Origin: Phenylobacterium aquaticum | GTDB lineage: Bacteria; Pseudomonadota; Alphaproteobacteria; Caulobacterales; Caulobacteraceae | Length of the DNA stretch: 64,000 nt | NCBI GenBank assembly: GCA_947378305.1 | Contig: CANCJJ010000005.1 | Coordinates: 1-64,000 of the forward strand | Reading direction: 5' to 3' | In this document: one piece after another, positions 35,082-44,450 of the stretch | Layout: each line of letters begins with the position of its first letter | Numbering within the stretch: position 1 is the first letter of the stretch | Position numbers and translations under genes: made by a program | The notes under the pieces: model-generated | Told to the model about the DNA's origin: nothing | Seen by the model: the letters and a program-made list of their open reading frames with translations, nothing else | The model's database searches: none

Positions 35082-35248
35082 GGACTCAGTTCTAGCACAC
35101 CGGCTTCAAGGTCGGGGAGCCCCAAGACGGCGATCGGCGTTATTTATCAAGGCCGGGACTGTAAGGCACCTTTCAGCGGACCACGCCTTCGGCTAGGGTA
35201 GGTCCAAGTGGTGTGCTGATTTCGGCACCCGATAGGACAGGTTGGTCC

Positions 35249-36355
35249 ATGCCTCAGGCGCCGCGCGCGCCCCGCCCCGAATCCGGTGGCCGGGAAGTCT
35301 TGAAGTCAGACGTGCCATGTTATGGCGCGCTCGACCTTGGAACGAATAATTGCCGACTGTTGATTGCGACGCCCGCGGGTAAGGGGTTTCGGGTGATCGA
35401 TGCCTATTCCCGGATTGTTCGGCTCGGGGAGGGGTTATCCCAGACCGGACGCTTGTCCGAAGTCGCCATGGATCGCGCCGTTGCGGCCCTCAAGGTCAGT
35501 GCGGAAAAAGTCCGCCGCCGTCGTGTGGTCAAGCTGCGGGCCATAGCGACCCAGGCCTGTCGCTCCGCTGAAAATGGCGCGGAATTCATCAACCGGGTTG
35601 AGCAGGAAACCGGGCTCAGGCTTGAGATCATTCAGCCCCGTGAGGAGGCCTTGCTGTCCGTCGCCGGGTGCATGAACCTGTTTGACAGGACGACGGAGGC
35701 CGCTCTTGTGGTCGATGTCGGCGGTGGCTCGACGGAATTGTCATGGGTTGATCTGAGCGGCAATGAACTGGAGCCCCACGCGGGTCCGTTCTCTGCTGAG
35801 CGCCTGCCGGTGCGCGCCTGGCTCTCGATTCCCCTGGGTGTCGTGACCCTCGCCGAGGCCTTCCCGGAAGGTCTGGAGCCAACCGCGGTCTGGTACCGAA
35901 AGATGGTCGAGCATTTTAAGCGCGGTCTGGCAGAGTTTCGCGGGGCGGATGCCTTCCAGGACGTTTTTAAGCGGGACGAAGCCCATATCATTGGCACGTC
36001 CGGGGCGATTACCAGTCTGGCCGGGGTGCATCTACAGCTTGACCGTTATGATCGCAGCCAAATTGACGGCCTCTGGATGAGCCGGGCATCCTGTGAGGCG
36101 GCCGCTGATGCGCTCCTTGCATTATCCCTGGATCAGCGCGCAGCGCAGCCCTGCATCGGGCCTGATCGCGCTGACCTGGTCCTGGCTGGAGCGGCCATTC
36201 TCCAGGCTGTCCAGGAGGTCTGGCCCAGCTCGCGCCTGCGGGTTGCCGACAGGGGCCTGCGGGAAGGTATCCTGATGTCGTTGATGTCAGGTCGCAATCG
36301 TCGTCGCCGTCGTCGCAGGTCGACCAACCGTCCGGGGAAAGACCCTTCGTCATGA
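35249..36355 (+). CDS. ppx: Ppx/GppA-family exopolyphosphatase or pppGpp phosphatase
   Basis: A 368-residue actin-like ATPase-fold phosphatase: YGALDLGTNNCRLLIATP (phosphate 1 loop), VVDVGGGSTELSWVD (phosphate 2 loop), and IIGTSGAITSLAGVHL. It hydrolyses polyphosphate and/or pppGpp. It is shorter than the E. coli proteins and matches the short alphaproteobacterial form without the C-terminal HD-like domain. A run of arginines (RNRRRRRRRS) near the C-terminus is unusual. ATG 35249 is preferred to GTG 35213. The stop overlaps the start of rlmE by four bases, so the two are translationally coupled. Confidence 0.87.
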   Translation: MPQAPRAPRPESGGREVLKSDVPCYGALDLGTNNCRLLIATPAGKGFRVIDAYSRIVRLGEGLSQTGRLSEVAMDRAVAALKVSAEKVRRRRVVKLRAIATQACRSAENGAEFINRVEQETGLRLEIIQPREEALLSVAGCMNLFDRTTEAALVVDVGGGSTELSWVDLSGNELEPHAGPFSAERLPVRAWLSIPLGVVTLAEAFPEGLEPTAVWYRKMVEHFKRGLAEFRGADAFQDVFKRDEAHIIGTSGAITSLAGVHLQLDRYDRSQIDGLWMSRASCEAAADALLALSLDQRAAQPCIGPDRADLVLAGAAILQAVQEVWPSSRLRVADRGLREGILMSLMSGRNRRRRRRRSTNRPGKDPSS

Positions 36356-37059
36356 CTGAGCCGCCCAGAAAAAAAATGGTCCGCCCGCCCACGGGGGGCA
36401 GTGAAGAAGGCCGGGGCAAGCCAGCACGGCTAAAGACCGCGCGCATGCGCACCCCCTCATCCCAGGCCTGGCTCTCGCGCCAGGTCAATGATCCCTTCGC
36501 CGCAAAGGCGCGCGCCCATGGCTATCGGAGCCGCGCGGCCTACAAACTGACCGAGATTGACGACCGGCTTAACCTGCTGAAGCCGGGGGTTCGGGTCATA
36601 GATCTGGGGGCTGCCCCGGGGGGCTGGACCCAGGTTGCAATCGAACGCGGGGTGGCCAGCGTGGTGGGGGTCGACCTGCTGCCCGTCGATCCCCTGCCGC
36701 CAGCCCAGATCATCGAGATGGACTTCACCGACCCGGCCTGTGGCCCTCTGCTGATCGAGATGCTGGGCGGTCCGCCGGACATCGTCCTGTCCGACATGGC
36801 CCCCAACACGGTCGGCCACCGCAAGACGGACCACCTTCGGATCATGGGACTGATCGAAATCGGCGTGGATTTTGCCATCAGCGTACTGAAGCCGGGTGGG
36901 GCCTTTGTGGCAAAGGCCTTCCAGGGCGGTGAGACCTCCGTGGTCATTGCGACCCTGAAGCACCACTTCACCGAGGTGAAAAACATGAAACCCAAGGCCA
37001 GTCGGGCGGACTCTTCTGAGACCTATCTGGTCGCCACAGGCTTCAAGGGACGAAATTAG
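36352..37059 (+). CDS. rlmE: 23S rRNA 2'-O-ribose U2552 methyltransferase RlmE (FtsJ/RrmJ)
   Basis: Methylates the 2'-O of U2552 in the 23S A-loop late in 50S assembly. SAM motif VIDLGAAPGGWTQ (83-95) and the K-D-K-E tetrad are present: Lys65 (YRSRAAYKL), Asp148 (SDMAPN), Lys188 (AKAFQGGE) and Glu223 (SSETYLVA). A basic N-terminal tail of about 35 residues precedes the core. It starts within the ppx stop (ATGA), a common pairing in this lineage. Confidence 0.93.
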   Translation: MTEPPRKKMVRPPTGGSEEGRGKPARLKTARMRTPSSQAWLSRQVNDPFAAKARAHGYRSRAAYKLTEIDDRLNLLKPGVRVIDLGAAPGGWTQVAIERGVASVVGVDLLPVDPLPPAQIIEMDFTDPACGPLLIEMLGGPPDIVLSDMAPNTVGHRKTDHLRIMGLIEIGVDFAISVLKPGGAFVAKAFQGGETSVVIATLKHHFTEVKNMKPKASRADSSETYLVATGFKGRN

Positions 37060-37111
37060 TCGGGCCGGGATCAAGGGAAGCCTTGCCCCACCCCCCTGCC
37101 TGCCTTTATAG

Positions 37112-38596
<1,485 letters not shown>

Positions 38597-38601
38597 GTCC
38601 A

Positions 38602-39000
38602 ATGCAGGTCGTCTACGAACTCAAGTTTCTCGGTGTGGCGGTGGTGATCGGTCTGGTCCAGCTGCTCTGGGCCGCCGGAGCCGCCCGGCGGCAACAGGAC
38701 CTGAAATGGGCCGCAGGGCCGCGCGATGAGGTTATGCCCATTACAGGCGTTGCGGCGCGTCTCGACCGGGCCCTGAAGAACTTTCTGGAGACCTTCCCGC
38801 TTTTTGCTGCGGCTGTTCTGGTGGCCTGTCTGACGGAAAAGCTGGGCCCGCTCACTGCCTGGGGCTCCGCCCTCTACGTGATTGGCCGCGCCCTTTATGT
38901 GCCGGTCTATGCCGCAGGCATCCCCATGCTCCGCAGCCTGATCTGGTCGGTCAGCCTTGCAGGAATTTTCATGGTCGTGGCGGCGATCTTCCTTGCGTGA
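38602..39000 (+). CDS. MAPEG-family membrane protein
   Basis: A 132-residue protein with four membrane helices (about residues 8-26, 58-80, 84-102, 108-130). RLDRALKNFLETFPLFAAAVLVA and GSALYVIGRALYVPVYAAGIPMLRSLIW are the typical MAPEG helix 2 and 3 signatures. The bacterial small members have no assigned substrate; the family includes microsomal glutathione transferases. It sits five bases after guaB, and its end overlaps the start of rsmB by eight bases. Confidence 0.85.
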   Translation: MQVVYELKFLGVAVVIGLVQLLWAAGAARRQQDLKWAAGPRDEVMPITGVAARLDRALKNFLETFPLFAAAVLVACLTEKLGPLTAWGSALYVIGRALYVPVYAAGIPMLRSLIWSVSLAGIFMVVAAIFLA

Positions 39001-40279
39001 CGGTGGACGGTTAACCGCAGCCATCGAGGTCCTCACCGACGTCGAGACCCGTCACCGGCCTGTCCGGATGGCCCTGAAGACCTGGGGCGAGTCCGCGCGC
39101 TATGCCGGGTCCAAGGATCGCGCCAGCGTGGCCGGACTGGCGCTCGACGCCCTGCGGCGACGGCGCTCGCTCGCCTGGCAGATGGGCGATGACAGTCCCC
39201 GCGCCGCCGTCCTTGCCGTGCTCCATTTCCAGTGGGGCTGGTCGCTTGAACGTGTGGCCGAGGCCGTTGCTGAGGAGTTTCATGGCCACGGTCCCTTGTC
39301 AGAGGCCGAAACGGCGGCCCTGACGAGCCCCAGGGACTTGTCCGGTGCGCCCGACAGCGTTCGCGCCGATGTCCCGCAATGGCTCGAAGCCTCCTTCCAG
39401 CGCATCTATGGCTCCCGCATGGTGGAAGAAGGCCAGGCCCTGGCTGCGCGGGCCCCCATCGACCTGCGGATCAATACCTTAAAGGCGGACCGGGAACGGG
39501 GACTCAAGGCCACCGCACCCCTCAATGCCCATCCCCTCGATCTCTTGCCCAATGCCCTGCGCATTGAGCCCCCCGCTGCCGAGGCGCGGGCCGGGTCGGT
39601 GGAATCCATTCCCGCCTTCTCCAAGGGCTGGTTCGAGGTCCAGGATCTTGGGTCCCAGATTGCCGCAGCCTGTGCCGGAAACGTGCGGGGCGCGCAGGTT
39701 CTGGACCTCTGTGCCGGGGGCGGGGGAAAGACCCTGGCCCTGGCCGCCGCCATGGGCAATACCGGCCAGATCTATGCCTATGACAGCGAAGCCCGTCGTC
39801 TGGCCGATACCATTCGCCGGGGTGACCGTGCAGGGGTGCGCAACCTTCAGATTCGCTCGCCCGTTCATGGAGATGCCCTTCAGGGACTTGAAGGCCGCAT
39901 GGACGTGGTCTTCATCGATGCGCCCTGTTCCGGCTCCGGGGCCTGGCGTCGGCATCCCGACACCAAATGGCGGCTGAGTGCGGAAAATTTCGAGCGTCGT
40001 CAGGCTGATCAGGACGCCGTGCTCGACCTGGGCGCGGCCTATGCAAAGGTGGGCGGGCGGCTCATCTATGTCACCTGTTCGGTCCTGCCGGAGGAAGACG
40101 AAGATCGCGTCACAGCCTTCCTCGCCCGGCGTCCCGACTATATCGTCAGGCCTGCGACCGATGATCCGGCCCTGGCAGGTTTCCTGACGTCTGAAGGCTA
40201 TCTGCGACTAACCCCGGCCTCGGCGGGTACGGACGGCTTCTTTGTCGCCGTGCTTGAGCGAACGGCACAACCGAACTGA
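38993..40279 (+). CDS. rsmB: RsmB-family 16S rRNA (cytosine-5) methyltransferase
   Basis: A 428-residue m5C methyltransferase. The first 140 residues are helical and NusB-like, as in RsmB. The catalytic part has [16 protein letters not shown] (SAM), [18 protein letters not shown] (motif IV Cys) and [12 protein letters not shown] (motif VI Cys). The frame is open to an ATG at 38957, but the TTG at 38993, giving [14 protein letters not shown], overlaps the MAPEG gene by only eight bases and matches the usual N-terminus. It sits between guaB and guaA. Confidence 0.87.
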   Translation: MRDGGRLTAAIEVLTDVETRHRPVRMALKTWGESARYAGSKDRASVAGLALDALRRRRSLAWQMGDDSPRAAVLAVLHFQWGWSLERVAEAVAEEFHGHGPLSEAETAALTSPRDLSGAPDSVRADVPQWLEASFQRIYGSRMVEEGQALAARAPIDLRINTLKADRERGLKATAPLNAHPLDLLPNALRIEPPAAEARAGSVESIPAFSKGWFEVQDLGSQIAAACAGNVRGAQVLDLCAGGGGKTLALAAAMGNTGQIYAYDSEARRLADTIRRGDRAGVRNLQIRSPVHGDALQGLEGRMDVVFIDAPCSGSGAWRRHPDTKWRLSAENFERRQADQDAVLDLGAAYAKVGGRLIYVTCSVLPEEDEDRVTAFLARRPDYIVRPATDDPALAGFLTSEGYLRLTPASAGTDGFFVAVLERTAQPN

Positions 40280-40289
40280 AAGGCTGAAT

Positions 40290-41852
40290 ATGGCTAGCCA
40301 GCCCACCCATGAGCGGGTCCTGATCGTCGACTTTGGCAGCCAGGTCACCCAGTTGATCGCCCGGCGACTGCGCGAAAGCGGCGTCTATTGCGAAATCCAC
40401 CCCTACGACAAGATCGAGGCCATGCTGGACGCCTTCGCGCCCCGGGCGGTCATCTTGTCCGGCGGGCCCGCCAGTGCCCATGAGGACGAGAGCCCTGCGG
40501 TCACGCCCCGGGTCTTTGAGTTGGGCGTTCCCGTTCTGGGGATTTGCTATGGCGAAATGACCCTCTGCGCCCAGCTGGGCGGACGTGTGGAAAGCGGCCA
40601 TGCCCGCGAGTTCGGTCGCGCCGAGATCCGCATCGAGCGAGAGAGCCCGCTTCTGGCCGGCCTGGGGGATGTGGGGGACCGCGAAAGCGTCTGGATGAGC
40701 CATGGCGACAAGATCACCGCCGTGCCGCTTGGCTTTGACGTCGTGGCCTCCTCGGAGGGCAGTCCCTATGCCGTAATTGCCGATGAAGGCCGGCGTTTCT
40801 ATGGCATCCAGTTCCACCCCGAGGTTGCCCATACCCCGCGCGGGGCCCTGATCCTGCGCAACTTCACCCACAAGATTGCCGGGCTGACCGGCGACTGGAC
40901 CATGGCCTCTTTCCGTCAGGAAATGGTGGCAAAAATCCGGGATCAGGTCGGCGAGGGCCGGGTGATCTGCGGGCTCTCCGGCGGCGTGGATTCCTCGGTG
41001 GCGGCGGTTCTGATCCATGAGGCCATTGGCGACCAGCTAACCTGCGTCTTCGTCGATACCGGCCTCCTGCGCCATAATGAAGCCGAGCAGGTCGTGACCA
41101 TGTTCCGCGACCATTACAACATCCCTCTGGTCCATGTTGAGGCCGGGGACTTGTTCCTGGGCGAGCTGGCCGGAGTGTCCGACCCGGAGACCAAGCGCAA
41201 GACCATCGGCCGCCTGTTTATCGAGGTCTTCGATCGCGAGGCCGCAAAGATCGAGGGGGCAGCCTTCCTGGCCCAGGGCACCCTCTATCCCGACGTCATT
41301 GAAAGCGTCTCGGCCCGGGGCGGCCCCTCGGCCGTCATCAAGAGCCACCACAATGTGGGCGGCCTTCCGGACTATATGAAGCTCAAACTGGTCGAGCCCC
41401 TGCGCGAACTGTTTAAGGATGAGGTGCGGGTCTTGGGCGTCGAGCTGGGCCTTCCGCCCCAGTTTGTGGGACGCCACCCCTTCCCGGGGCCGGGCCTGGC
41501 CATCCGCATACCCGGCGAAATCACTCGCGAAAAAGTCGCCGTCCTGCAAAAGGCCGACGCCATCTATCTTGAGGAGATCCGCAAGGCTGGCCTCTATGAC
41601 CAGATCTGGCAGGCCTTCGCCGTGCTCCTGCCGGTCAAGACGGTGGGCGTCATGGGCGATGCCCGGACCTATGAAGACGTCCTGGCCCTGCGCGCGGTCA
41701 CCTCAACCGACGGCATGACCGCCGACTTCTTCGAATTCCCCTGGGCAGTCCTGGGTCGCTGTGCGACGCGGATCATCAACGAGGTGAGGGGGGTCAACCG
41801 GGTTGTCTATGACGTGACCAGCAAGCCGCCTGGCACGATTGAGTGGGAGTAA
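40290..41852 (+). CDS. guaA: GMP synthase (glutamine-hydrolysing)
   Basis: Amidates XMP to GMP. The N-terminal class I glutaminase has [10 protein letters not shown] with nucleophile Cys86 and [12 protein letters not shown] with the catalytic His and Glu. The ATP-pyrophosphatase domain has the PP-loop [13 protein letters not shown], and the C-terminal dimerisation domain ends in the conserved [11 protein letters not shown] 40290 follows AAAGG; length 520 is typical. The next gene, very AT-rich, begins 24 bases behind the stop. Confidence 0.97.
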   Translation: MASQPTHERVLIVDFGSQVTQLIARRLRESGVYCEIHPYDKIEAMLDAFAPRAVILSGGPASAHEDESPAVTPRVFELGVPVLGICYGEMTLCAQLGGRVESGHAREFGRAEIRIERESPLLAGLGDVGDRESVWMSHGDKITAVPLGFDVVASSEGSPYAVIADEGRRFYGIQFHPEVAHTPRGALILRNFTHKIAGLTGDWTMASFRQEMVAKIRDQVGEGRVICGLSGGVDSSVAAVLIHEAIGDQLTCVFVDTGLLRHNEAEQVVTMFRDHYNIPLVHVEAGDLFLGELAGVSDPETKRKTIGRLFIEVFDREAAKIEGAAFLAQGTLYPDVIESVSARGGPSAVIKSHHNVGGLPDYMKLKLVEPLRELFKDEVRVLGVELGLPPQFVGRHPFPGPGLAIRIPGEITREKVAVLQKADAIYLEEIRKAGLYDQIWQAFAVLLPVKTVGVMGDARTYEDVLALRAVTSTDGMTADFFEFPWAVLGRCATRIINEVRGVNRVVYDVTSKPPGTIEWE

Positions 41853-41876
41853 CCTATTCCAGGTTATCGCTTAAGG

Positions 41877-43292
41877 ATGAAAAAATTATCATTAATTTTA
41901 ATTTTATTTTTGGCATCATGCAATAATAGCAGCGGTGGTGCTAATATAGACCAACCAGTAACGCCCTTAGTCAAAGTCGAGACGCTTGAAACGACAGCTC
42001 AAGTGAATCTGGGTCAATTTGATCTTAATTCCGATTCGAATTATTTTGGGACAGATGAAGTTTGGTTCAACTTATTATCTTCTGGAGAAATTAACGGTGA
42101 CGGAAACGATGATCTGGTTGTAGGATTAATGAGAATTGATTACAATAAAAATCCAAGCGGTGCAATTACACCGGTTATTTTAATGTTTGATAATTCAAAT
42201 TTTAAATTTCAGACGGATAAACAGATCCAAAGTGTCTTGAGCAAAAATCAACATCCACGTCAGGCTGCGATAACTGATATCGATGGGGATGGAAGGTCAG
42301 ATATATTTATAGCTGATCATGGATATGATGATGCACCTTATGGAGCTCAGAACACACTTCTGCTGAATAAAAATTCTGGTTTTGTTAATGCGACGAATAT
42401 GTTGCCACAATATTCAGATTATTCTCATGGAATTATCATCGATGACTTCGATATAAACGGAAGAAAAGATATACTTGTTATAAATAATTTTCTTACCTCT
42501 GACACCAAATGCAATTTAGTCCCTGGCTTCAATGATTGTGGAGATTCTAGTGGCAAGCGAGTGATGGAGAGCTACGTCTTATTTAATGAGGTAAAATTAA
42601 GGCAAGGTACATTTAGTCTTTCAAAATTTAATGACATTAATTTTACGTCTACCGATAATTTAATTGATAATAGACTTACTGTAGGATCTTCATCTGATTT
42701 CAATAAAGATGGCGTGCCTGATTTGGTTGTAGCCGACAATTCAAAGATAAAAATTTTAGAGTCAGATGGTGTTGCTAAATACAAACCGTCTATTTTATTT
42801 TATCCGAGCGACGATTTTAAAAAATTCTGTGGGTCAAATCCGTTACCCTATTCCTATATTTCTACACAGGATTTGAATGCCGATGGGGTTAATGAAATTA
42901 TTGCCTCCTATTCATGTAGTTGGAATTATAACGAATTTCAGGTTTTAAGGAAAAATAATGAAGCCTGGAAAGATGTGACAAGTGACTATTTCTCTGATCA
43001 GTCCATTAATCGGAAAAATCAAGATGGCTGGTGTTATAAAATAATTTTTGAAGACTTGGATCTAGATGGAAAAAAAGACTTAATTTGTAACTCTGGTCGC
43101 GGTTTTGGTTGGGAGACGAATAACGTAATTTGGATGAACACCTCCGGGAAATTTGTTTATAAAGATCTTCAGTTTGTCAATCGTCGATCATCGGGTTGGC
43201 ACACACCAGTGACACTAAATAGTCATCGTTACATTATTGGTTTAGTCAAATCTGGCTCCAAGGTTGATGTTGTCGGATGGAAAATTCGTTAA
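41877..43292 (+). CDS. AT-rich FG-GAP/VCBS-repeat lipoprotein, probably acquired
   Basis: A 471-residue predicted lipoprotein: MKKLSLILILFLASC gives a signal with lipobox LASC (Cys15) and Asn at +2. Six calcium-binding-type loops D-x-D/N-x-D/N-G-x-x-D lie at residues 72-80, 134-142, 190-198, 274-282, 332-340 and 393-402, spaced mostly 56-62 residues apart, so the fold is probably an integrin-like beta-propeller of six or seven blades. Base composition differs sharply from everything around it (19 and 17 G/C in two 60-base lines checked), and AT-ending codons dominate. AAGG precedes the ATG closely. It has its own terminator. Function unknown; surface binding or adhesion is possible. Confidence 0.8.
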   Translation: MKKLSLILILFLASCNNSSGGANIDQPVTPLVKVETLETTAQVNLGQFDLNSDSNYFGTDEVWFNLLSSGEINGDGNDDLVVGLMRIDYNKNPSGAITPVILMFDNSNFKFQTDKQIQSVLSKNQHPRQAAITDIDGDGRSDIFIADHGYDDAPYGAQNTLLLNKNSGFVNATNMLPQYSDYSHGIIIDDFDINGRKDILVINNFLTSDTKCNLVPGFNDCGDSSGKRVMESYVLFNEVKLRQGTFSLSKFNDINFTSTDNLIDNRLTVGSSSDFNKDGVPDLVVADNSKIKILESDGVAKYKPSILFYPSDDFKKFCGSNPLPYSYISTQDLNADGVNEIIASYSCSWNYNEFQVLRKNNEAWKDVTSDYFSDQSINRKNQDGWCYKIIFEDLDLDGKKDLICNSGRGFGWETNNVIWMNTSGKFVYKDLQFVNRRSSGWHTPVTLNSHRYIIGLVKSGSKVDVVGWKIR

Positions 43293-43296
43293 ATTT

Positions 43297-43316
43297 ATTT
43301 CGAAACGAAATTTTTA
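43297..43316 (+). terminator. Terminator of the FG-GAP lipoprotein gene
   Basis: ATTTCG / CGAAAT stem with an AAA loop followed by TTTTTATC, five bases behind the stop codon. The AT-rich stem matches the composition of the gene, not of the host, suggesting it came with the gene. Confidence 0.6.
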
Positions 43317-43449
43317 TCTATTGGGTACCGGCATGGATTTTCGACCCGTCCCTCAAATGCCTCCCTCGCTCTCCACCACCAGAATCATAGCCTCGCGCAT
43401 TCTTCCCGGACCGATTGAACCCCAATCCCTCCGCTTGTAGGCTCTGCCC

Positions 43450-44106
43450 ATGTACCGTCCCGCCCAATTCAGTTCCGACGATCCTCAGGTCGCCATTGAC
43501 CTCATGCGCGCCCATCCGTTTGCGAGCCTGATCTCGGTGGATGAAGCGGGCGGCCCGGTCGTTAGTCACTTGCCCCTGCACTGGCAGGCACCGTCCGGGA
43601 CTGGACCGGGCGGAGTGGGCGGGACATGGGGGCACTTGCTGGGCCATCTCGCCCGGGCCAATCCCCACGCGGACCTGCTGCAAAACCGTCCGCGCGCCCT
43701 GGTCACCTTTATGGGGCCACACGCCTTTATGTCGCCCCGGGTCTATCCGGACCTCATGCGGGTTCCGACCTGGAATTACCTGGCCGTTCACTGCGAAGTC
43801 GAGGCGACGATTCTGGACGACCCCGCCGACAAGGACGCCCTGCTCAAGTACCTGATCGCCGACCATGATCCGGCCTATGCCGACCAGTGGCGCAGCCTGC
43901 CCAAGGACTATTCGGCGAGGATGCTCCAGGGGATTGTCGCCTTCTCTCTGGACATCATCAGCCTGGAGTGCACAGCAAAGCTCAACCAGCACCGGCCCGA
44001 AGCCCGTACTGGCATGCTGGAAGCCTACGACCAAGGCACCCCCGATGCCCGCGCCCTGGCGGACTGGATGCGTAGGCTGGGCGACGATCCACAGGACAAA
44101 CCATGA
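43450..44106 (+). CDS. PaiB-family FMN-binding negative transcriptional regulator
   Basis: A 218-residue protein of the FMN-binding split-barrel PaiB group: MYRPAQFSSDDPQVAIDLMRAHPFASLI at the start, PLHWQ, LLGHLARANPH, FMGPHAFMSPRVY and VPTWNYLAVHCEVEA, then FSLDIISLECTAKLNQHRP near the end. PaiB of Bacillus represses sporulation and protease genes; most homologues are uncharacterised and may be flavin- or heme-binding enzymes. It overlaps the ArsC-like gene by four bases (ATGA). Confidence 0.87.
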   Translation: MYRPAQFSSDDPQVAIDLMRAHPFASLISVDEAGGPVVSHLPLHWQAPSGTGPGGVGGTWGHLLGHLARANPHADLLQNRPRALVTFMGPHAFMSPRVYPDLMRVPTWNYLAVHCEVEATILDDPADKDALLKYLIADHDPAYADQWRSLPKDYSARMLQGIVAFSLDIISLECTAKLNQHRPEARTGMLEAYDQGTPDARALADWMRRLGDDPQDKP

Positions 44107-44450
44107 CCCTTGTCGTCTACGGCATCCCCAATTGCGACACGGTCAAGAAGGCCAAGACCTGGCTCGATGGGCGGGGTCTGGGGTTTGCGTTTCATGACTA
44201 CCGACAGGCCGGCGTTGATGCCGGGCAACTGGCCAGGTGGTGCGACGTCTTGGGCTGGGAGGCTGTGTTGAACCGGTCGGGCACCACCTTCCGCAAGCTG
44301 TCCGAAGCAGAGCGGACCGGGCTGAATCAGGCCCGCGCCGTGGCCCTGATGATCGCCCAGCCCGCCATGATCAAACGTCCCATCGTTGAATATGACAGGG
44401 GCCTGCTTGTTGGCTTCAAGCCCGACCAGTGGGCGACCGCCTTGGTCTAG
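44103..44450 (+). CDS. ArsC/Spx-family thioredoxin-fold protein (YffB-like)
   Basis: A 115-residue protein. VYGIPNCDTVKKAKTWLDGRG holds a single N-terminal Cys11 without the second Cys of thioredoxins, and MIKRPIVEYDRGLLVGF holds the Arg-Pro stretch of the ArsC family (KRP). This matches YffB-type proteins, glutathione-dependent reductases of uncertain substrate. It is cotranscribed with the PaiB-like gene and convergent with the TonB receptor (four-base overlap). Confidence 0.87.
   Translation: MTLVVYGIPNCDTVKKAKTWLDGRGLGFAFHDYRQAGVDAGQLARWCDVLGWEAVLNRSGTTFRKLSEAERTGLNQARAVALMIAQPAMIKRPIVEYDRGLLVGFKPDQWATALV

Noticed and set aside
41830-43450. att-site direct repeats flanking the AT-rich gene behind guaA
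   Set aside because: The end of guaA shares only the seven-base string CGATTGA with the sequence after the gene; this is too short to call an attachment site.
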